A stretch of DNA of 16,768 nucleotides from a bacterium. GTDB lineage: Bacteria > Vulcanimicrobiota > Xenobia > Xenobiales > Xenobiaceae. The translations under genes were made by a program, and so were the position numbers. Location of the stretch: NCBI GenBank assembly GCA_022839105.1, contig JALHDH010000046.1:1-16768 (forward strand). Direction: 5' to 3'. Positions 10,959 through 16,768 of this stretch are shown here, piece after piece (position 1 is the first letter of the stretch; each line of letters starts with the position of its first letter). Below the pieces are notes generated by a model. That model made no database searches and was not told the DNA's origin. It saw only the letters and a list, made by a program, of their open reading frames with translations.

Positions 10959-12404
10959 ATGCGCCAGGCCCTCCTTCTCGTCACCTTCCTGGTTGGCTTC
11001 GCCCTGCTGCCCCTGCACGCGCGGGCGGCTCCCGGCGGGGTCTCGGGGGTCTGGCTGGCCCCGGACTGGCTCTTGCCGGGCACGCGCTCCTACACCGAAG
11101 AGGAGGTCCGCCGGGTCGCCCGTCAGACCCTGGAGAGCCTGGCCGGTGAAGGGGTCAACACGGTCTTCTTGGAGACCTGGCTTCGCGGCTACTCGATCGC
11201 GCCCGGGATCCGGACCGAGAGGTACCGCGCCACCGTCCAGCCCTTCCATCCCGGAGTCGAGGGGCTGCCGGTCTACCGCCACCTGGACTGGAATTATCGC
11301 GTCCTGGCTGACGAGGTCCAGGATCCCCTGCAGATCTTCATCGACGAAGCCCGGCCCCTGGGAATCGAGATCCACGCCTGGTGTCACGCCTTCTACTGGA
11401 AGATGGACAACACCGCCGTGATGCTTCCCTGGCATTCCGGCGAGAGCCTTTGGAATGACCTGCTGGCCTCCTGGTTGCGAAGGGAGGCCGCCCGCCTGGA
11501 AGCCTCCCCGGCGGCGGACGGGGCCACCCCGAGCCTGCTGAACGAAGCCGCAGGACTCTTCGACCGGACCAACGACCCCCGCAAACTGGAACGGATCCTG
11601 GACCGCCACGGAGTGGCCCACGGCGGGAGTCCCTTGGGCGCGCTGGTCCGGGAAGCCCTGCGCGCGGGAGCCCAGGAGCCCGGCTTCCTGCTGATCTCCA
11701 GCGCCGAGGATCCCTTCCCCGCCCCCCGCAACAGGCTCCTGCGTCCCGTCTACCTGAACCCCGAGCACCCCGAGGTGGCGCGGCGCCTGGAAGGGGCCCT
11801 GCTGAACCTGGCCGCCGGACACCCCGGTCTGGCAGGCCTGCACCTGGACCATATCCGTTATCCCGTGGACGGCCAGGGCCTTCCCGAAGAACTGGGGGTC
11901 CGAAGCGGCACCTACCGGTTCTTCAACCCGGCCGACCCGATCGAGATGGAGCGCTACCAGCGCTGTGGCGAGATCCTCGAGCGCCGCAGGGCCGCCCTGA
12001 CCGCCCTGGTCAACCGGATCCGGGAGGGCCTGAATCGAAGGATGGCCCTCTCGGCGGCCGTGCTTCCGCTGTACTATCGGGAACGGGACAACGGTCGGCG
12101 CCGCCTCTCGGGCTACGACTTCGCCTGCCAGGACTGGTATGAGTGGAAGGTGGACTTCGTGGTCCCCATGATGTACGAGTTCAATCCCTACGTGATCCGA
12201 ACTCTTCTGACAAGCTTCGCCGAGGACCAGCAACGCCGCTTCGGACGCCAACCGATCGCCGTCTACCCGGGGATCAGCCACCTGCAACTGGCCCGCTCGG
12301 GAGCCCTGGCCGTGAGCGACTGGGTCTTCTTCGATCTGACCCTGGCCCGGGACGTGAAGTTCGAAAAGCAACCCGTCGAGAGCCTGGACTTCGAGCCGGA
12401 ATAG
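10959..12404 (+). CDS. Secreted family-10-like glycosyl hydrolase (GHL10/DUF187 type), 481 aa
   Basis: Residues 1-23 are a signal peptide (Arg, then a Leu/Val/Phe core, ending HARA before APGG). The mature protein matches the GHL10 barrel family: GVWLAPDWLLPG (29-41), a helix and strand EGVNTVFLETWLRG (64-77), ARPLGIEIHAWCHAF (131-145), the signature LAGLHLDHIRYP (291-302) with probable catalytic D297, and DFVVPMMYEFNPY (399-411). Related proteins hydrolyse sugar or cell-wall glycosidic bonds; the substrate here is unknown. An insertion of about 100 residues (roughly 165-265) lies between the early strands and the signature. The ATG at 10959 has GGAGG six nt upstream. The gene lies 61 bp after the GxGPQ gene on the same strand and may be co-transcribed with it. 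Confidence 0.85.
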   Translation: MRQALLLVTFLVGFALLPLHARAAPGGVSGVWLAPDWLLPGTRSYTEEEVRRVARQTLESLAGEGVNTVFLETWLRGYSIAPGIRTERYRATVQPFHPGVEGLPVYRHLDWNYRVLADEVQDPLQIFIDEARPLGIEIHAWCHAFYWKMDNTAVMLPWHSGESLWNDLLASWLRREAARLEASPAADGATPSLLNEAAGLFDRTNDPRKLERILDRHGVAHGGSPLGALVREALRAGAQEPGFLLISSAEDPFPAPRNRLLRPVYLNPEHPEVARRLEGALLNLAAGHPGLAGLHLDHIRYPVDGQGLPEELGVRSGTYRFFNPADPIEMERYQRCGEILERRRAALTALVNRIREGLNRRMALSAAVLPLYYRERDNGRRRLSGYDFACQDWYEWKVDFVVPMMYEFNPYVIRTLLTSFAEDQQRRFGRQPIAVYPGISHLQLARSGALAVSDWVFFDLTLARDVKFEKQPVESLDFEPE

Positions 12405-12428
12405 CCCGAACGGGCCGCGATCCCGACC

Positions 12429-12480
12429 GGAGGAGGGCCCTCCTCCAGCAGCGCCGGGAGGCAGGGAGGAACTCTCCCGG
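12429..12480 (+). other. Two inverted repeats between the hydrolase and aquaporin genes
   Basis: An 18-bp perfect palindrome (GGAGGAGGG and its complement, 12429-12446) is followed by CCGGGAG (12454-12460) pairing with CTCCCGG (12474-12480) around a 13-nt loop. They lie 25-76 bp after the hydrolase stop. Only ATCTT follows, so terminator function is possible but not classical. The gap is 128 bp to the aquaporin start. Confidence 0.45.
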
Positions 12481-12532
12481 ATCTTGCCAAACAGGCGTTC
12501 TGTTCCAGGAATCCAGAATCGAGGTGCGCGGC

Positions 12533-13258
12533 GTGGACTCGACCATCTTCCTCTCCGAGGTCGTGGGAACGGCCTTGCTCTTGTTGTTCGGCGGCGGGGT
12601 GGTCGCCAACGTGGTGCTCAAAGGCAGCAAAGGCCATGGAGGCGGGTTCCTGCTGATCAACGTGGGCTGGGCCATGGGAGTCTATGCCGGAGTCCTGACC
12701 GCCTACAAGTCCGGCGCCCACCTGAACCCGGCCGTCACCCTGGGCCTGGTCGCCACAGGCGATCCCACGGCCAAGGCCCACCTCGCGACCTACCTGGTGG
12801 CCCAGTTGCTGGGCGCGATGATCGGCGCCTTGCTGTGCTGGCTGTCCTACAAGGACCACTTCGACGCCGAACCGGACCCGACCAACAAGCTTTGCGTCTT
12901 CTCGACGATCCCGGCCATCCGCAACCCCGCGATGAACCTCCTGACCGAGATCATCGGCACCTTCGTCCTGGTCTTCGTGGTGCTGGCCTTCGGCCGACAC
13001 GGCGACGCCAAGGGCCTGGCCGCCCTGGGTGCCCTGCCGGTCGCGCTGCTGGTCCTGGGAATCGGCGCCTCGCTGGGAGGCCCCACGGGCTACGCGATCA
13101 ACCCGGCCCGCGATCTGGGTCCGCGACTGATGCATGCCATGCTGCCGATCCGGGGCAAGGGCAGCAGCGACTGGGGATACGCCTGGATCCCGATCGTCGG
13201 CCCGATCCTGGGAGGCGTCCTGGCAGGTCTTCTGGCCGCCCCCCTCTTGCCGCTCTGA
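12533..13258 (+). CDS. MIP-family aquaglyceroporin (glycerol facilitator type), 241 aa
   Basis: Six membrane segments and both half-helix signatures are present: SGAHLNPAVTLG (NPA at 65-67) and GYAINPARDLGPR (NPA at 190-192, with the pore arginine R193). The Asp after that Arg is typical of glycerol-conducting members, so passive uptake of glycerol or similar small solutes across the inner membrane is expected. Length is normal for the family. The start is the GTG at 12533, with GAGGTG six nt before it and the hydrophobic N-terminus (STIFLSEVVGTALLLLFGGG) right after; the much longer open frame upstream shadows the hydrolase gene. The last 169 bp are overlapped antisense by the open frame of the membrane-protein gene on the other strand. 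Confidence 0.92.
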   Translation: MDSTIFLSEVVGTALLLLFGGGVVANVVLKGSKGHGGGFLLINVGWAMGVYAGVLTAYKSGAHLNPAVTLGLVATGDPTAKAHLATYLVAQLLGAMIGALLCWLSYKDHFDAEPDPTNKLCVFSTIPAIRNPAMNLLTEIIGTFVLVFVVLAFGRHGDAKGLAALGALPVALLVLGIGASLGGPTGYAINPARDLGPRLMHAMLPIRGKGSSDWGYAWIPIVGPILGGVLAGLLAAPLLPL

Positions 13259-15156
13259 CGGCGCGGCACCCGAAGGGACGCGCCTGCCGGCCGTGAAGCG
13301 CGGCTGGCCACAACTATGTCCGATCCGCAGTTTCCGCCATGATTTAGTGGCATCTCCGCAGATTCATGGCGGAAACCAGGAGCCGCGGAGCCAGGTCGTC
13401 GAAGCCGGAGGAGGACTTCCTGTTCCCCCTCCCGGCCAGATGAGAGCCTCCAGGCGACCACCTGCGAGTCGCGGTGATGCCAGGGTCCCAGGCCGGCCCG
13501 AACCCGCCGGACCAGCTCATGGCCTCCCGGCCAGTCGGTGTGCACCACCACCCAGAGGTATCCCGAGCGCACCAGGAAATCGGCCGGGGGAGCCGGGCCC
13601 GCGGGCCCTTCCCTCACCTGCTCCAACCAGGCCAGGAAGGGTTCTTCCCGATATCGGCGGGGATCGGCCAGCAGGCTGTCGGGCGGATGCCCGTAGTGCG
13701 GCCAGGCCTGGGACACCGTCCCCAGCGTCGGGCGGCCGTGGAAGGCCTGCCAGTAGCAGGCCATGCTTGAGTTCCAGGGATAGGAGAGTTCCACGATCCC
13801 TTCCCGGGGTCCCGGGATCTGGTAGAAAGGGGCCGCCGCCACGGGAACGGCCGAGAGGAAGAGCGTCCCGCGCAGGGCCAGCTCCGCCAGGAGGAGCCCG
13901 GTGAACACCAAGCCGGGCCGATGAAAGCGCCTCAGCCCCGCCAGGACCAGCGGCGCCAGGGACATGAAGACGAACGGAGTCATCCGCCATGGCCAGAAGA
14001 GCCGGCTCCAGGCGGGGACCCACCGGTACAGCCAGGCGTAGGGCAGTTCCAGATCGACGAAGTCCTCCCCCCAGCGCAGATAAGGCCCCAGGGTCAAGAG
14101 CCAGAAGACCGTCGCCGGCAGGAACCAGCGCCGGGAAGCCTTCCCGACTCCCAGCAGGGCCAGGGCCAGCCAGACCAGGCTGAAGCCATAGGGCTGGCGG
14201 GGATCCAGTGGCCACGCGGGCGACATGGACTGGGAGAGGGCCAGGGAAGGCCCGATGGGACCGAGCTGCCCCGGAGGATAGCGCTCCAGGTCCCGCAATG
14301 CCGGGAAGGAGTGCCCCAGGGGCACGGGGCTCTTGGAACCCTCGCCCTGGAGATAGGGAGCCAGGAAGGGCAGGCTGACGGAAGCGGCCACCAGGCCGGC
14401 CACGACGAGCGCCGGAAGGAGTCGACGCGAGGGCGCCAGGGTCAGCAGGCACCACATGCCCAGCCACAGGCCATAGTACCAGTAGAAGACCAGCGCCAGG
14501 CCGAGCAGGAAGCCGAACCACAGACCGCGCCGGGGAGTGGGGTGCTCGAGGAGCCTCAGCCAGGCGGCCGCTCCCAGGAAGACGAAGGCCAGGATGGCCT
14601 GGGCCATCCGGCACTCCTGGACCTGGATCCAGACGAAGGGGGACAGGGCCAGGCCTGCGGCCGTGACGAAGAGGGCCTCAGACCGCGCTCCCAGGGCTCG
14701 GGCCAGGACCCCCGCAGCCAGGGCGTTCCCCACCAGGATCAAGAGGATCTTGACGTTGTGGGAAGCGGGATTCCCCAGGATGGCCTGCAGGGGGAAGGAG
14801 ACGAAGAGCGTGTCGGCCATGTTGCCGATATCCAGATCCCGCGCCATGTCGAGGATTCGGATCGGCAGGACCAGCAGATCCGCCGCGTCCCGGGCATGGA
14901 ACTCGATCAGGCGCCCCATCCACCAATGGAGCCAGAACCAGTTCTCGAACTCTCCGCGTCCCTCCCCGGCGAACCCGAAGAACCAGGTCCCCAACCGGGA
15001 GAGGACCGGGAGCGAGGGCACCAGGGCGAGAAGCGCCAGGGCCAGGAACCAGAAGCCCGAGCCGGCTGCGGTCCCCCCGACCGGGAGCCGATCGGGTGAG
15101 CCCCCCCCTGCCTCGCCTGGGGGACGAGACCCGGCCGAAGCGTTCGGCTGGCTCAC
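13090..15156 (-). CDS. Multi-pass membrane protein, GT-C-like, with odd C-terminal extension, 688 aa
   Basis: About eleven hydrophobic segments are visible, beginning FWFLALALLALVPSLPVL. The first large loop carries GEGRGEFENWFWLHWWMGRL; an acidic residue in that loop is typical of GT-C lipid-sugar-dependent glycosyltransferases and YfhO-like proteins. A soluble C-terminal part ends in a family-like strand SQVVAWRL. No closer family is recognised. The start is uncertain: the GTG at 15156 fits the spacing after the upstream gene, but its ribosome site is poor, and the ATG at 15255 would overlap that gene by 50 bp. After about VVAWRL the frame continues for over 100 low-complexity residues, across the hairpin at 13330-13376 and antisense to the aquaporin, before the first stop at 13090. 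The true end may be near 13360 with a frameshift or lost stop. Confidence 0.7.
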   Translation of the reverse strand: MSQPNASAGSRPPGEAGGGSPDRLPVGGTAAGSGFWFLALALLALVPSLPVLSRLGTWFFGFAGEGRGEFENWFWLHWWMGRLIEFHARDAADLLVLPIRILDMARDLDIGNMADTLFVSFPLQAILGNPASHNVKILLILVGNALAAGVLARALGARSEALFVTAAGLALSPFVWIQVQECRMAQAILAFVFLGAAAWLRLLEHPTPRRGLWFGFLLGLALVFYWYYGLWLGMWCLLTLAPSRRLLPALVVAGLVAASVSLPFLAPYLQGEGSKSPVPLGHSFPALRDLERYPPGQLGPIGPSLALSQSMSPAWPLDPRQPYGFSLVWLALALLGVGKASRRWFLPATVFWLLTLGPYLRWGEDFVDLELPYAWLYRWVPAWSRLFWPWRMTPFVFMSLAPLVLAGLRRFHRPGLVFTGLLLAELALRGTLFLSAVPVAAAPFYQIPGPREGIVELSYPWNSSMACYWQAFHGRPTLGTVSQAWPHYGHPPDSLLADPRRYREEPFLAWLEQVREGPAGPAPPADFLVRSGYLWVVVHTDWPGGHELVRRVRAGLGPWHHRDSQVVAWRLSSGREGEQEVLLRLRRPGSAAPGFRHESAEMPLNHGGNCGSDIVVASRASRPAGASLRVPRRQSGKRGAARRPARTPPRIGPTIGIQAYPQSLLPLPRIGSMACISRGPRSRAGLIA
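13330..13376. terminator. Strong hairpin between convergent genes
   Basis: GTTTCCGCCATGA (13330-13342) and TCATGGCGGAAAC (13364-13376) are a perfect 13-bp inverted repeat with a 21-nt loop. It lies 72 bp after the aquaporin stop and near where the oppositely transcribed membrane protein should end, a usual place for a two-way transcription stop. No T-tract flanks it, so stopping would depend on the stem itself or on Rho. It could also be a dispersed palindromic repeat element. Confidence 0.5.
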
Positions 15157-15196
15157 CCGACCCGGGCCCCGTCTCCAGGACCCGGGCCGGACCGCT

Positions 15197-15216
15197 CCGG
15201 AGTCCTCAGACTCCGG
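15197..15216 (-). other. Hairpin with the deaminase stop codon in its loop
   Basis: CCGGAGTC (15197-15204) and GACTCCGG (15209-15216) form a perfect 8-bp stem with a 4-nt loop; the TGA of the amidohydrolase gene occupies three of the loop bases (15206-15208). The membrane-protein gene follows on the same strand 49 nt later. There is no T-tract. It may slow or attenuate transcription between the two genes, or protect the upstream message. Confidence 0.5.
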
Positions 15217-16651
15217 CCTCCTGGGCGGGGCGCGGCACGAAGAGGCCCGGGCCATCCTTGCGCCGGAAATCCACGCCCGTGCGCTTCTCGGCCCGTTCCA
15301 GCATCAGGCGGGACCAGTGATTGGCCTCCTGCCAGAGCTCGTCCTCGTCGATCCTCGCCAGGCGCCCGCCCTCGACGACCACCTCGCCGTTGACCACCGA
15401 GAAGTCCACGATGTGGGAGTCCCCACAGAAGACCACGGCGGCGACCGGGTCATGCAGGGCTCCGGCGTAGCCCAGGCGCCTCAGCGAGATCCCGACCAGG
15501 TCGGCTCCCGCTCCGGGTTCCAGGCGCCCCAGGTCCGGATAGCCCAGGACCCGGGCTCCACCCCGGGTGGCGAGGGTCAGGGCCCGCTCGGCGGACATCG
15601 AGGCCACGCCCGTCCGGTGGCGGTGGATCAGCATGCAGGTGCGCACCTCGCCGAGCATGTCCGAGGAGTCGTTGCTGGCGCTTCCATCCACGCCCAGGCC
15701 CACGGGGACATCGGCCTCGAACATCTCAGGGATGGGGGCGATTCCCGAGCCCAGGCGCAGGTTGGAGACCGGGCAGTGGGCCACCCCGGTGCCGGTCTCG
15801 GCCGCCCGGCGGATCTCGTCGGCGTTGAGGAAGACGCAGTGGGCGAACCAGATGTCGGAGCCCACCCAGCCGTACTCCTCCATCACATCGTAGGGCCTCT
15901 TGCCGTAGATCTTCTCGCAGTAGGCGTCCTCGTCCCGGGTCTCGGCCAGGTGGGTGTGGCAGCGCACGCCGTAGCGGCGGGCCAGGGCCACCGTCTCGCG
16001 CATCAGGCCGGGGGTCACCGAGAAAGGCGAACAGGGGGCCAGGGCGATCTTGACCATGCCCAGCGGGTCGGGATCGTGGAAGGCCCGGATCACCCTCTCG
16101 GAATCCCGAAGGATCGCCTCCTCGGTCTGCACCACGTCGTCGGGCGGCAGGCCTCCCTGGGCCTTGCCCCGGGACATCGAGCCCCGGGTGGGATGGAAGC
16201 GGATTCCCAGCTTGCGGGCCGCCCGGACCTGCTGATCGAAGAGGTCGTCGGGGCAGTGCTCGGGGAAGAGGTAGAAGTGGTCGGCGGTGGTCGTGCAGCC
16301 CGTCAGGAGCAGCTCGCCCATCCCCACCATCGTGCTCCAGTAGAGGGCTTCCGGGGTCAATTCGCGCCAGACCTCGTACAGGTGCACCAGCCAGGGGAAG
16401 AGTTCCGCCTCCTGGACGATGGGGATGTTGCGGGTCAGGGTCTGGTACATATGATGATGGCAGTTCACCATGCCCGGAAGCACCAGCATCCCCGAGGCGT
16501 CGATCACCCGATCGACCGAGCCGGGTTTCAGGTCCTGGCCGATCTCCTCGATCCGGTTCCCCCGGACCAGGATGTCGCAGTTCTCGATGCGGCGTCCGGC
16601 GACATCGAACGTCGCCACAAGCGAAGCGTTGCGGATCAACAGCGTGTTCAT
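15206..16651 (-). CDS. 8-oxoguanine deaminase-type amidohydrolase, 481 aa
   Basis: This is a metal-dependent amidohydrolase of the TrzN/AtzA-SsnA-like group, closest in remembered pattern to 8-oxoguanine deaminase, which converts 8-oxoguanine to urate. The metal site is complete: CHHHM (64-68), THLAET (233-238, with His234 and Glu237), HC (271-272) and VDGSASND (321-328, Asp322). The GKRPYDVMEEYGWVGSDIWFAHCVFL region fits that subfamily. The N- and C-terminal small beta domain (MNTLLIRNASLV ... NGEVVVEGGRLARID) is also present. The final 25 residues are a charged extension. It would be cytosolic, in purine salvage or damaged-base clearance. The ATG at 16651 is chosen because residues upstream are unlike the family; the ribosome site is weak. 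The 117 bp upstream of it to the window end show no clear promoter. Confidence 0.85.
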   Translation of the reverse strand: MNTLLIRNASLVATFDVAGRRIENCDILVRGNRIEEIGQDLKPGSVDRVIDASGMLVLPGMVNCHHHMYQTLTRNIPIVQEAELFPWLVHLYEVWRELTPEALYWSTMVGMGELLLTGCTTTADHFYLFPEHCPDDLFDQQVRAARKLGIRFHPTRGSMSRGKAQGGLPPDDVVQTEEAILRDSERVIRAFHDPDPLGMVKIALAPCSPFSVTPGLMRETVALARRYGVRCHTHLAETRDEDAYCEKIYGKRPYDVMEEYGWVGSDIWFAHCVFLNADEIRRAAETGTGVAHCPVSNLRLGSGIAPIPEMFEADVPVGLGVDGSASNDSSDMLGEVRTCMLIHRHRTGVASMSAERALTLATRGGARVLGYPDLGRLEPGAGADLVGISLRRLGYAGALHDPVAAVVFCGDSHIVDFSVVNGEVVVEGGRLARIDEDELWQEANHWSRLMLERAEKRTGVDFRRKDGPGLFVPRPAQEAGV

Positions 16652-16768
16652 GGGGCGGGACTTCGGGGAGTGGCGGTCAGACCCTCCAGATCGCGCGCGG
16701 CGCAGACCCACCAGGGTCCGACCTCTCCAAGCCCCCGGCGCCTGCTTCTTGAGGGGTTCCGAGCTCCC

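Noticed and set aside
13921..15099. 392-codon plus-strand open frame rich in Gln and Glu
   Set aside because: It is antisense to the membrane protein; the Gln/Glu/Gly pattern is the mirror of hydrophobic Leu/Ala codons.

Overview
The window is high-GC bacterial DNA, roughly two thirds or more G+C by eye. GTG starts are common and genes in the left part overlap tightly. No RNA gene or taxonomic marker is present, so the phylum cannot be named. The right-hand genes suit a free-living, probably Gram-negative-type bacterium with a high-GC genome. This placement is weak.

Layout. Positions 1 to about 9.4 kb look like part of an integrated mobile element (integrative element, phage satellite or prophage early region), with every gene on the minus strand. 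A promoter near 8671-8698 and a roughly 210-nt structured leader precede a ten- to eleven-gene operon read right to left: a small ribbon-helix-helix-like protein, an excisionase-type helix-turn-helix protein, a SpoVG-like small protein, a large primase-polymerase/ATPase fusion, two unrecognised proteins with CxxC motifs, a phage-type Dam methyltransferase, then three proteins with zinc-knuckle cysteines and a 55-residue protein. Nearly all junctions are 1-8 nt overlaps. A second unit has its own strong promoter (1865-1893) and starts with a short serine recombinase. It is followed by a ribbon-helix-helix protein, an unknown 202-residue protein and a gene cut by the window's left edge. The element therefore continues to the left.

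From 8454 to about 9780 there is no convincing gene, in contrast to the gene-dense operon. This stretch holds a large nested inverted repeat, short palindromes, and several different sets of 10-11 bp tandem repeats. I read it as the cis-acting end of the element (regulatory region, attachment arms and/or replication origin) merging into chromosome; the exact junction is not visible.

From 9782 to the end lie chromosome-like genes: a low-complexity protein with eleven GxGPQ pentapeptides and a Met/Cys/Pro/Trp-rich tail; a secreted family-10-like glycosyl hydrolase; an aquaglyceroporin; and, on the minus strand, an 8-oxoguanine-deaminase-type amidohydrolase followed by a large multi-pass membrane protein. 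The membrane protein's open frame runs 169 bp antisense into the aquaporin gene, across a strong hairpin that sits between the two convergent genes.

How the genes fit together: the element genes form a replication, recombination and DNA-modification module (primase-helicase, Dam, excisionase-like protein, serine recombinase), plus an unusual number of small zinc-ribbon and ribbon-helix-helix proteins that are probably regulators. The most interesting unexplained signals are the structured leader at 8479-8580, the helical-period repeats at 9366-9670, the palindrome at the recombinase promoter, and the GxGPQ protein.
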